Source of the DNA: Danio rerio
Lineage: Eukaryota > Chordata > Actinopteri > Cypriniformes > Danionidae
Length of the DNA stretch: 64,000 nt
Direction of reading: 5' to 3'
NCBI RefSeq assembly: GCF_049306965.1
Contig: NC_133180.1
Location: 30,118,001-30,182,000, forward strand
How positions within the stretch are numbered: the stretch's first letter is position 1; each line of letters starts with the position of its first letter. The position numbers and the translations under genes were made by a program. This document shows, piece by piece, positions 42,481 to 52,943 of this stretch. The notes under the pieces are model-generated. The model saw only the letters and a program-made list of their open reading frames with translations, was not told the origin of the DNA and searched no databases.

Positions 42481-42589
42481 TCCTAGAAAGTTTTTTAATA
42501 GATTTGGTGACTGTAAATTTAACTTAAGTTCAAATTCTGTAAAACATTAAGAAACTTATTTTGATACAGAACTCAGAAAATAATTTTGT

Positions 42590-42885
42590 GTTTAATAGAC
42601 AACTAATAGACATCTAAACGTTGACAGCTTGGCTATAACAAGGCTAAACTTGGGCTGTCAGTAAAATTCTTATAGACATCTAGGAATAGCCCAAAACTAG
42701 ACTAGTAGCCAATTAGACAGATTAAACAGACTTAGTCATTCATTTCTGTTTATTTGATGACTAGTCTAGTATTGGCCTATTAGACGTCTATTAGATTTTT
42801 GCTACCAGTCCAAATTTAATCTTGTTTTAGCCAAGATGATGTTTACATCTATTAGACATTTTTTAGACATCTTTTAAAAACAAAC
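42590..42885. mobile_element. Foldback (imperfect inverted repeat) element between the two GPCR genes
   Basis: The left arm (CTAATAGACATCTAAACGTT...CTTGGCTATAACAAGGCTAA) pairs imperfectly with the right arm (TTAATCTTGTTTTAGCCAAG...ACATCTATTAGACATTTTT). The centre is near 42730 (GTCTAGT/ACTAGAC). It has no ORF and is a MITE-like foldback of unknown superfamily. Confidence 0.55.
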
Positions 42886-43342
42886 TCAGTTCTGAACTGA
42901 CAAGCAATTTCAGCTACACTGTTGAAAAGATTGACCTTTTGTGGACGACTAGCCTTTTGGTGTGACTTGAGTTTCTAGAAATCACCGATTTGTAATGACC
43001 AACTTTTCCTTACTGAAGTGCTCATCCCTTCAATCATCATTTGGACTACCTGCTGTCAGAAGGTCTCGGTCACTTTAGAAAGGCTTACAATTTTGTAAAC
43101 TCAGCAAAAACTAAAACATTAAGCTGCCAGATAAACTTATATGTGACTAATATTTAATTTGAATTGTCAATTAGGAAAATGTAAGCATAATTAACATTTA
43201 AATTACAGTTAATCGTTAGCTAGCTATCAGGCACAAACACAAAGCATAAACAAGCATTTTATTTACATTACATATAAGCATTAAAATGATAGTTCACTGC
43301 AATGGATAAAACTGAACACAAAATGCAATATATGTTATATAT

Positions 43343-43835
43343 CCCAGCAGGCACACAACATCATAAGATGTTAATATTAACTTAGATTTAGGTTGTTATG
43401 TCAGGTGACCAAAATTCAATGTATAGCCAGCGTCTAAAGACAACCTTATTTTTGACATCCAATAACGACATCAAATGACATTGATATTTATCTGATTTTA
43501 GGTTGTTTGGAAGCAAAAATCCAAAATCCAACATCAAGCCAGCATCTGAAATCAACGTCATATTGACGTCAAATGCTGACATTTATTTGTCAGGTATGGT
43601 AACCAAAATCCAATGTCTGATATATGTCATAGTGGTACCGTCCAGACAACGTCAAGCCGTAACATCATTAGACGTTGAAATTTGGTTGATTTTAGGTTGG
43701 ACATTGAACATTGATGTCGGCCTGACTTTGGGTTCTGATGTAACCTGTTTTTTTTATACCAAACAAAATGCGACATCCCAACAATGTTGGGGTACAATGT
43801 CAATCTGACACAGTGTTAACGTCCTGCCTGCTGGA
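43343..43835. mobile_element. Non-autonomous DNA repeat bounded by CCCAGCAGGCA / TGCCTGCTGG
   Basis: It begins CCCAGCAGGCACACAACATC and ends GTCCTGCCTGCTGG. The interior has several quasi-repeats built from AACGTCA, TGACATTGA and GATTTTAGGTTG. It is an abundant type in zebrafish and has no protein coding capacity. Its open frames are shadows. Confidence 0.65.
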
Positions 43836-43873
43836 ATGTAACAGAAGAGAGTATGATCAGCATGAAGGAAGTC

Positions 43874-44824
43874 TTATGAAGAATCACGAGCTGTTTGAAG
43901 CCTCATGCTGATATGAGAGATAAGAAAATTTTTAGAAAATTTCTTAGAGCTGAAACAATATATAATTGGATCGAGACAACAATTGGCTCCTGTCAAAATC
44001 CATGTCGCATAGTATGCTGTTTCAACTCCTGAAAGTAGGCTGCATTCATGAGGGAAGTATTTCTTGACTACAAGACCGAAACTGCGCACCACATTCATAG
44101 GCGTAAAACAAATAACAAATATTGCCAAACAAACGGCAACCATTTTACGTGATTTGCTCTTAATAGCTCGTCCACTGTCATGGCTAGTGTCGAGACGAGA
44201 CATCGAGCGCACCACAAGACTGTAGCAGATTGCAGAAACAGTGAATGCTAGAAGTAATGCAGGAATTACGATGATGAAGTTTACCATTATATAAATGTCG
44301 ATATACTGTCCTTGGTGAAAACTGAGGCATAAAGTGTGATTGTTCACAATGCTTGTGTCTAAAATCGCTGCTAACGCAGTTCCTTTAGTCAATGCAACAA
44401 CCCAAATTGCGATACAGAGCTTCTGGACAAAGTCTTTTTGATTCATGTAAGAGTCTCGGTTAAAGCGAACCACAGCCACATAGCGATGAATGCTAATGGA
44501 AGTGAGAAACAGAATACTGCTGCTAATGTGAGAGATTATTAAAGCTATTTTGAGCCGGCAGAGAGCTCTCCCAAAAAGCCAGTTGGATGTATGATAATAT
44601 ACTGCCATAAAAGGTGCCATAGGACATATGATAACATCACAGACAGCAAGATGAAACTGAAGAACAGTGCCAGACTTCCACTCTGATGTCCTGCAAGTGA
44701 ACACCCATAAACTGAAGACATTCAGCAGGAATCCCACCAGGAAGACCAGACAATAAAGCACAGGGATGGAGATGTGTTGAGGCCTTATTGGACAAATCTC
44801 ACTAGTGACATTCGAGCTGTTCAT
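43874..44824 (-). CDS. P2Y-like class A GPCR, tandem copy 2 (316 aa)
   Basis: Paralogue of the receptor at 40117-41148, with the same architecture and strand. The N-terminus MNSSNVTSEIC has two sequons. TM1 reads GFLLNVFSLWVF and TM2 HLAVCDVIICP. TM3 ends SIHRYVAVVRF. The disulfide cysteines (RALCRLK, HTLCLSF), the TM6 motif CFTPMNVVR and the TM7 motif CCLDPIIYCF are present. As in copy 1, the TM6/TM7 nucleotide-binding signature is replaced (NxxR, YxxW). The C-tail is about 27 residues shorter overall than copy 1. The acceptor AG lies directly before the ATG (44825-44826), so the 5' UTR is in a separate exon. Ligand and orthologue assignment are open. Confidence 0.92.
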   Translation of the reverse strand: MNSSNVTSEICPIRPQHISIPVLYCLVFLVGFLLNVFSLWVFTCRTSEWKSGTVLQFHLAVCDVIICPMAPFMAVYYHTSNWLFGRALCRLKIALIISHISSSILFLTSISIHRYVAVVRFNRDSYMNQKDFVQKLCIAIWVVALTKGTALAAILDTSIVNNHTLCLSFHQGQYIDIYIMVNFIIVIPALLLAFTVSAICYSLVVRSMSRLDTSHDSGRAIKSKSRKMVAVCLAIFVICFTPMNVVRSFGLVVKKYFPHECSLLSGVETAYYATWILTGANCCLDPIIYCFSSKKFSKNFLISHISMRLQTARDSS

Positions 44825-44829
44825 CTGGA

Positions 44830-45890
44830 AGAAACAGAGAGTCCAAATATAAAAACCACTATTGATATTACTCTTAAAATTAATTCAAAATAAATGTAAA
44901 CTATTTACATTTTAAATGGGGAAATGCAACTTAAATTTTATTTGCTTAAGGAACATTTAATGGGCTATATGTAATTTTCAGCCAGGCAGCCCAAGGGCTT
45001 CCGGGGAACTGTCTTTCCATTACAAAATTGTCTCGTTTAAGATCCGATTTCTTTAAAAATCACTGCCTGTTAGATATACGATTTGAAGTGGGTCTCAGAT
45101 TGGACAAGTAGCACTGCTTCAAATTCAATTTCCCCCCACCATGTCATAAAATATGACAGTTTATTTTACCACAGTATTTTCTATGAAATTTCTGCGCTAG
45201 ACAGTGGCCTTTCATCTCGTTTTGTGATTAAAGAACTAAATGAACGCTTAACCCTATTAAACTGATCATCACAACAACATCGATGCTGTAAAAGGAACCT
45301 TCTAAAATTTAAAATAATCAAGATAAGCTTTCACAGGAGGTGTATCATTGGCTATAAAACTCTAGCTGTGCATAGAGCCCATTATGTTGAAAAGGTTGAG
45401 GTAGAACTTATACAGTTGCTGATTTTCTTCTTTTATTTTGTAATAAAATCACTATTACAATTCCTTATTACAAAACAGTTTTAGTTACCTTCAGATTTAG
45501 AAATATTTTTTGTCAATTATATCTTTTAAGCAATGGAGTTAAATCTTTCTAACGGAATTCATAATTTGTTTGCATTATAACTTTCCTTCAACAGTCCTTA
45601 CAGATCTGCATTTATTATAATTGCATTAAATAGTCAAAATGTGTCAATTTACATTAGATGTTAGTTATTTTATATATATAAAATAAACAATTGTAACAAA
45701 AAAATAGATGCCAGCTGTGAAAAATATACTCAAGAAACATTACACTCCAAAAAGCACTGTAATATACAGATCCCTGGTTTTACCATAATATTTAATTATT
45801 TGAATTTAAAAGTCATGACAGGTCAACAGATGAAAATTAACATTTAAAAAAAAAATCTATTCTATTCTGACATACATATGCAAATATTGT
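44830..45890. other. 5' intron of GPCR copy 2; no other feature seen
   Basis: AT-rich DNA between the acceptor next to the ATG and the inferred noncoding exon. I see no gene, clear transposon end or structured repeat in it. Confidence 0.5.
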
Positions 45891-45893
45891 TAC

Positions 45894-45981
45894 CTTTAAA
45901 TCCACCAGAGAGAAGCCTCGTTCAGCTCGAACATCAGCAATAAAAGTAATTCTTTACACCTCTCTAAGGCATTATATATAT
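45894..45981 (-). promoter_or_regulatory. Probable TATA promoter and noncoding exon 1 of GPCR copy 2
   Basis: A minus-strand donor AAAG|GTAACA ends an exon at 45894. A TATATATA box lies at 45974-45981, about 30 bases upstream of a start site expected near 45945. The exon would be about 50 nt and would splice to the acceptor directly before the ATG at 44824. The element is plausible but is in AT-rich DNA, so a chance TATA is possible. Confidence 0.5.
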
Positions 45982-46427
45982 AGGCAATGGCAAGTAAAGA
46001 CTTCCTGTGAACTGCTGTAATATTTTCCTTTTAATATTAGTCAACTAAGGCATCACTGTTCCATGCATAGTCAGTGCTTGCAAACGTTCAGTTAAAATTA
46101 ACCTGTTAAAAATAAGCTGAGGTGTTGCATCTGCTCACATTGGCTGCTTTTACACGGAAATACGGGTATATATTTATAGTGGTTAGCGTATATGAGAAAA
46201 CCCCTTACTAATTTATCTTTTAAATTCATATTTTTTAATAGGAAGCAATACAATATTATACTAGTGCATATACATTAAATTAGTCAGTACTGAAGCCAAA
46301 TCTGGAGCTGATCTAGCAAAATAACTTACGATAGCTGTCCAAAAACTAGAACATCCAAATTTATGTTCTAAAAAAATATAAAATACAAATTTAAAAAACA
46401 GGAAAAAAAAACTAAGAGTAGCAAAAA

Positions 46428-46449
46428 AAAATAAATAAATAAAATAAAA

Positions 46450-46496
<47 letters not shown>

Positions 46497-46521
46497 ATAT
46501 ATATATAAATAAATAAATAAA
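46428..46521. repeat. (AAAT)n microsatellite
   Basis: Some 20 AAAT units are interrupted by a short ATATAT run near 46498-46507. Confidence 0.95.
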
Positions 46522-46757
46522 TAGTTGAAATTTTGTAGGTTGTAATTTTTTTTGCAATATTTTACTTGAATTTATTTGTATTATCTTTCAATTTCTAAAT
46601 ATGTTTGGTAACTAAAATAATATCTTAATAATAAATATATCTGTTTAATAAATCTGTTTTGTTTAAATGCACCAAAATACAATGCCAATATTTGCTGAGA
46701 AATCGATATTTATTTTCAAAATGGGGTGTACTAAATTACGCTGAGCTTTGTGTGTGT

Positions 46758-46941
<184 letters not shown>

Positions 46942-46945
<4 letters not shown>

Positions 46946-47050
46946 ACACACAACCTGACAAAAGTCTTGTCGACTATCCTAGTTTTAGGAACAATATATA
47001 TTTATTTATTTATTTATTTATTTATTTATTCATTTATTCATTTATTCATT
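46942..47050. mobile_element. Tc1/mariner terminal fragment followed by (ATTT)n
   Basis: CAACCTGACAAAAGTCTTGT, then CGACTATCCTAGTTTTAGGA and ACAA, match the first 50 bp of the elements at 38800 and 51155. The element then stops and is replaced by (ATTT)n and (CATT)n. Only the end is present. Confidence 0.7.
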
Positions 47051-47054
47051 CATT

Positions 47055-48000
47055 GCAATTATTATAGTACTATACAAATGTTACATTTGTTATCAGAAAG
47101 ATTTTAGTCCTAAGCAGACTTCAGTATATAAACTGTAGTCTATATCTATGGTTTGTTGTACAATATAATTTCAAATTCATAGCTTTTTATACATTATTCT
47201 CTACATGACAGCTTATCGTCACATTTTTTAACAGAGTAGGGCAATTTTTCCCTTATTTAGGTTCACACTTTATTTACTCAGTATTAGTGCCATCAGCGTA
47301 TGAAGACATTCAGCCGAACACTTGTCAGCCTCAGAGAACTCAGATATAACATGCCTTGAACAGCTTTAACACTTGATGAATAATGGAATGAGGCAGCATT
47401 GGTGCTGTGAGGCAAGTCTGATGTTGTCTGAACTGACAGAACAGGGACGACCAACTGAACCAGGAGCTGCTTCTGCCCATCTGAGACTTGCAAACCACAC
47501 TCAAAAGTAAATAACTGTTTGTAAAATTAACATACTTTCATTTGAAACTTTCATACGTTCAGAAATGTCAGACCACATTATATTTACAAACACTCATTTT
47601 CTTTCTGACTTAAAATGGATGCTAAAAACACAGTTTATAAGAAACATTTATATTTTTTAATAATTTATTTATTAGCATTAATTTAGAGACTATCAAAAAA
47701 GCGACATATAAACGAAGAATGTATTAAGTGATTCATCATAAATTATCACAAAAGTGTTGGCTCAACTTTAAAAATAATCCCTGGAAACAAGGCTTTGCTG
47801 ATCATTAAAGACAAGTTCATTAAACCCACTGTCTCAGTAGGGTGTTTTCACACCTCTAGTTTGTAAAATGTCAGGAAAGTGGGTGAGTCCAGCTTTGTGG
47901 GAGTGTCGAGTGACAAAAGAGGGAAGGATTTGCATGAAAAGGGGAGTTTCAGTACATGCACGTGCTGATTTTTACAGTGGCAACACAAACACAGATGCAG
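47055..48000. other. Intergenic DNA with no recognisable gene
   Basis: A moderately GC-balanced stretch at 47285-47500 has an open minus-strand frame of about 66 codons. Its product resembles no family I know. There is no splice or promoter context to support it. The remainder is AT-rich with no recognisable element. Confidence 0.4.
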
Positions 48001-48009
48001 GGGAGATAG

Positions 48010-48560
48010 ACAGGGACACACTTACATGGAAATCAGTATATCGAATTAATTGACTTAATCTGAATAAAACAATAACAGGATTAAGGTGTTTACATGAGTT
48101 GCTTTTTGAATGTTCCTTTCATGAAACTGTTTTACATGTTATAGCACATAATTTTATTGACGTCTTTGCATCACCGCACTCCTCCAAAGTTTCATTTAAT
48201 TTCGGGTGATTCATTTTTAATTTGTCGACTTTAACTGCAGTTTGGCACTTTCACTTTCATTCAGGAACATTTCATGATGCAACCGATGATTTCATGGATG
48301 CGAGGAACTGCTTGAAGAGGGTCATTTTAATCAAATTTTGATGCTGCATGTTGTATGGGAGAAAAAAAATCCTACTGAGTCTCTGCATTTCTTAGTAGAT
48401 GTAGAGACTTGGTGCAGAGAATAGTGTCAAACAGTTGTGTGTATAGACTATTCTGTCACATAATGCGCGAAAATCCTACACAACGGTAATAGTCTGATTA
48501 AGGTGATTACACTAGGAGTGCAGCATTTACAGCAGATCATTCAGTCTATAATATTGTAGT
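48010..48560. mobile_element. Older non-autonomous DNA element, copy 2 (reverse of 24064-25440)
   Basis: CATGAGTTGCTTTTTGAATG, TTCCTTTCATGAAACTG, TTTTACATGTTATAGCACAT and GGTAATAGTCTGATTAAGGT are reverse complements of text in copy 1. GTTCCTTT (48112-48119) is uninterrupted here, whereas in copy 1 the hAT MITE is inserted at this site. The termini are not defined. Confidence 0.6.
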
Positions 48561-48697
48561 GATATTTCTCTAAAAATCAGTAACTAAATCATTTTTACTA
48601 AGGTATGTCTTTAAAAACTGAAAGAGTACTGCTGACGATACAAACTAACTTTGCTATCTGAATAAACATAAACAAAGAGCACTGATCAGACACTTAC

Positions 48698-48908
48698 CAA
48701 ATCTATAGAGACAGGACAATCAACACCAACTGCAACCACATCTTTTTTAAAAGAAGAGGAGCGGAAAATCCGGATTTCACCATTTCCAGATGCGAAGAGC
48801 TCTCGGGTAAAAAAAATGTTTCTTCCAATTGTATTTTTGTTGCGTGTTAGCAGACCACTGTAATCCACTCATGATTTCAGCTGCGCTCTCATTGCGAAAT
48901 GAAATGAA
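48698..48908 (-). other. Possible orphan first exon (TATA plus strong donor)
   Basis: On the minus strand TATAAATA (48935-48942) lies about 30 bases upstream of an expected start near 48905. A strong donor TTG|GTAAGTG follows at exon edge 48698. No conserved protein is encoded: the ATG frame in the exon closes after about 31 codons, and another frame stays open without a good start. It could be an alternative noncoding first exon for GPCR copy 2 or a lncRNA start. It may also be chance. Confidence 0.25.
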
Positions 48909-48949
48909 ATGAAAACAAAACCTTTGTTGCAGCATATTTATAAGTGCAA

Positions 48950-50470
48950 CACCGATGACCCATGTCTCCAAACAATGCTTCTGCAACACAACCTGGTTTC
49001 TCTGCCTGCTGAACACTGTAACAGGTAAAAACAAGCTATCAAAATCGCAGCTATCATGCATATTATTGAAGTTGCGCCTCATTCACAATAAAACACGCTG
49101 ATTGGTTTGAACCAAGTCATTCTCATGAATTAATGCTAAAAAAACTCAATAATGTCACGTTGTGCCCGCCGGTACAGACATCAAGTCTCCACGCTGGAAT
49201 TTACATAATGATCTCATGGCCATGACACAGCTTCAAAAACTTTTTCAAACCGGAAGAATGAATTTGTTCAAAAACAACAAAGTTTCACTTTTTAGTGAAA
49301 TATATGTGTCCTAATAGTGTTTTTAGTAACACTTCGTGACTCTTTAACAAAGCATTGTATAGTACCATTATCACAGTAACTGTCACTCATCATGGGGGAT
49401 TCACTCTGGCAATATGTCTAATAATCTAATAATCAATATTGTCGTGTTCCTTCTTGACTTGAATTGTTTATTCACAAGGTGACACTCGTGCTTTGATTGG
49501 TTGATGCTTTGAGGCCATGTGTGAAACACACCAAACCAACTAGCCCAATCAGCGTTGACTGATGAATAAACAATAACATTCCAATAAAACCATGAAACTG
49601 ACATTCTTTAATCATTTCTGGATGTTAAAGAGTCCTTTAAGTACATACAATTCCTGTAGGAGTGTTACTTTACTTTGTACCTTGTCTTGTAAGATTTGCA
49701 TTAAGTCCTACATGATTGCTACAGAAACCTTGCAAATACAGCTAAATAACTACAGGGTTTCTGCAGGATTTTTTGTAAGGGCAGCTCACTTTCATTTAAT
49801 GACAAACAAAAGTATTTGACAAGCTTTAATACACAAGCTTTGGGGTATTTTGAGCTGAATCTTCACATTCACATTTGAGAAATTTATTTAAATCAGATTG
49901 ACGGGGACAGAAATTGTAGTGAGTTTTTAATTGTAAAACAAAGAAAGATCATCTGTTGAATAGCAGGGCGGAGTTTGGACACCCCTGAGCTAAATGAAGT
50001 CTTTTTAGCCAGAATGTAGTCTAGCTCACAGTAAACAGGCTTTTTATTTTTTTATTTTTTTTTTTTAAAGAGGAAATGTTCATCGTCTCTGGGTGCTTGG
50101 TGTCTTCTCAATTTCACATGTGGTTATGTCTTCCTATTATATACTTCACCAATTCCTGTTTAATTTAACAGTGTGTTTTGGAAAGTGAACACTTGTTAGC
50201 AATTTGAGGAAGATTTCACACACTGCTACTGTTCTTTTCTCTTATAGGGAAACACCATGTAAACCATATTTTCCACCAGGTGATGACCAGTAAATCAGAC
50301 TGAATGTCATTGATCATGAGATTTTATTCTATTTGTTTGTCTACCGAGTGCAAAGCAACTAACTACTATAATTAAAAAATTAATCAGAACCACCAAAAAA
50401 AGCTCAGCAGTGACAGTATGTATAATATCATAATATCATCAATATCATAATTTTCTCAACATACAAGAAC
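48950..50470. other. Intergenic DNA with no recognisable gene
   Basis: Mostly AT-rich unique-looking sequence. Around 49460-49580 an imperfect inverted arrangement (TTGTTTATTCACAAGG...TGATGAATAAACAATAA) suggests another decayed MITE. GGGTTTCTGCAGG near 49755 looks like a hAT-type end without a partner. No supported ORF. Confidence 0.4.
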
Positions 50471-50474
50471 TATA

Positions 50475-50475
<1 letters not shown>

Positions 50476-50566
<91 letters not shown>

Positions 50567-50575
50567 TATAATATG
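50476..50575. repeat. (TA)n tract framed by TATAGAAT / ATTCTATA
   Basis: About 85 bp of TA lies between CTATAGAATATA and TATATTCTATAA, so the whole block is a perfect palindrome. Confidence 0.95.
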
Positions 50576-51111
50576 CATATTATAGAAAAATTTTATAAAA
50601 CATTATCTCACTATATCACTAGAAAATAGAAAACCTGTTTTTATTCCATCAGGAAATAGAGGTCATTTCAAAAAGGTAATATTTATCAATTTTTTTTACT
50701 TAATTGGTTACTATTTTGTTTACTTTTTATTATTTGTGTTAAAGTCTTTTTTTTAAATAAAAATATAGATTGTTATACTTTTCCAGTAAAAGTCTAGATT
50801 TATTTCTACTTCAAAAATTTGGCAAAACACCTCTGGTTTGCCATAGTATTAACCAAACTACAAAAACTTCTTAATTGTCAGCCTACATGATTTCACACAT
50901 GAAATTTCTAGATAATACATGCATATTATAAATAGACTGTCAAGATAAGTTTAGGTTTAGAGAAAAAAGGTAAATATATACTTATACTAAACAACACAGT
51001 ACCCATTCAGTTTATGGTTTCTGTAACCAATAAAGCAACTTGTAATTTGTAAGTTCATCTTTTCCTTCCACTCATAATGAACATAATGCACATAAACCAG
51101 ACATAATTTGT

Positions 51112-51112
<1 letters not shown>

Positions 51113-51154
<42 letters not shown>
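51113..51154. repeat. (TA)n tract left of Tc1/mariner copy 2
   Basis: About 40 bp of TA leads directly through CATA into the transposon end. The intergenic stretch 50580-51110 before it is AT-rich with no recognised feature. Confidence 0.9.
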
Positions 51155-52037
51155 CACTACCTGACAGAAGTCTTATCGGCTACCCAAGTTTTAGAAACAA
51201 CAAACAATAACTTCTAGTTGGTCATTTAATATCAGAAGTGGATTATACAAAAGACAAAGGCCTCTAGATTAGGCTTATTTTTCCAAAATAAAATATGATC
51301 ATGCTGTGATTTTTAATTATTTAATTAGGACACTAACATCTGACTTTGTTAGGACAAAAGTCTCATCACTTAACAGAAAGTGTACAGTATAGAATTTAAA
51401 GTCATGGTGCAGTGGAAAAAATAATTAATATTGTGTATGACTCCCATGAGCTTGAAGGACTCTATCCATAAATCTCTGCAATAACTCTAATAACTTATTA
51501 ATAAAGTCATATGGAATGGCAAAGAAAGCATTCTTGCAGGACTCCCAGAGTTCATAAAAGTTCTTTGGATTCATCTTCATTGCCTACTCCACCTTACGCC
51601 AGACGTGCTCAATAATGTTCATGTCTGGTGACTGGGCTGGACAATCCTGGAGTACCTTGACCTTCTTTGCTTTTAGGAACTTTGATGTGGAGGCTGAGGT
51701 ATGTAAAGGAGCACTATCCTGCTAAAGAATTTGCCTTCTCCTGTGGTTTGTAATGTAATGGACAGCACAAATATCTTGATACCTCAGGCTGTTGATGTTG
51801 CCATCCACTCTGCAGATCTCTTGCACGCCACCATACTAAATGTAACCCCAAACCATGATTTTTCCTTCATGAAACTTGACTGATTTCAGAGAGAAACTTG
51901 GGTCCATGTGGGTTCCAAGAGGCCTTCTGAAGTATTTTATGATTGCCTTCTGCAACTTTTGCAAATGATCAAAAGAAGGCAAGTTATTATCTGTTACTCT
52001 TACAAGGAATCGACGACAAGACTTTTGTCAGGCAGTG
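51155..52037 (-). mobile_element. Tc1/mariner-type transposon copy 2, decayed transposase
   Basis: It starts CACTACCTGACAGAAGTC, ends GACTTTTGTCAGGCAGTG, and has TA on both sides (51153-51154, 52038-52039). It is the same family as 38800-39721. The transposase remnant lies on the minus strand, readable as NPKNFYELWESCKNAFFAIP near 51500-51570 and an IIEHVW-like region near 51600. The frame is broken, so it is inactive. It is embedded between two (TA)n tracts. Confidence 0.85.
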
Positions 52038-52118
<81 letters not shown>

Positions 52119-52120
52119 CA
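52038..52120. repeat. (TA)n tract right of Tc1/mariner copy 2
   Basis: About 80 bp of TA starts at the transposon's right TA target dinucleotide. Confidence 0.95.
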
Positions 52121-52943
52121 TTTATTTAAATGTCCCTCTGTCCTCTTGTGTTGATAAACATATATGCATGTACCCTTATTTTAACAAATGATTTGTTTAT
52201 ATATATACTGAAATATATACTGAAAAGAAAGTTAATGTGTGACTAGCCGTTTCTTTGTAACTATTTGCAAAATTTGCTGTCAAAGTCGTTTCTATACCAT
52301 TTATTATTATTATATTACATTTTAATACCACAGAAAACACTCAAACAACAGCAACCGTTCCATCACAGCCAGGACAAAAGGTCAATCTCTGATGCAGAAA
52401 CACTAGGTGGAGACAGAAGCACAGAGGACGTCCTGAGAGTTTGATGTACTTTATAGACACTCCAGGTGAAAAGTGCAACATTTCATACTTTATTCATTAA
52501 TTTAATTATGCACATATTTTATCACGAGTGCAAAACAACAGTGTGTTTGCAGAGACTCAAAGACTCACAATATAAACTTTGGAATCAATTATTTTATTTA
52601 CACCAGGGCTTGCCACTGACACAAACCAAAGCAAATCCCATTAACCATGAGAGATGCTATACATAATATACTACAGAACTCATTTAACAACTGGACTACA
52701 TTTTCTTAAAAGAAGTGTAGAAATTGAAATAGAGCCGAGCCCATGGATTTGCAAAAATGGAAAACACTTTTAAAATGACCTTTATAAAAGAGGGGAGAAA
52801 AAAAAGGAGAAAAATAACATAACTAAGTCACGTGAACAGCACAGTTCCATTTGACACGTAGTTCAGTCTTTACGCAATTAGGCATGCCGTACACCTCCAT
52901 TCAAACACTGCTGCTGTTTAGTGTGCGGGATGTCCCATGTCCA

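Noticed and set aside
43503-43808. 101-codon plus-strand frame between the GPCR genes
   Set aside because: It lies wholly inside a non-coding TIR-bounded repeat. The peptide is made of the repeat's own quasi-repeats.
47293-47493. 66-codon minus-strand frame in intergenic DNA
   Set aside because: There is no recognisable domain, no splice sites and no second exon. Length alone is not evidence.
48777-49082. Minus-strand frame of about 100 codons next to the TATA-like box
   Set aside because: It overlaps the putative promoter and exon in a frame without a convincing start, and shows no family resemblance.
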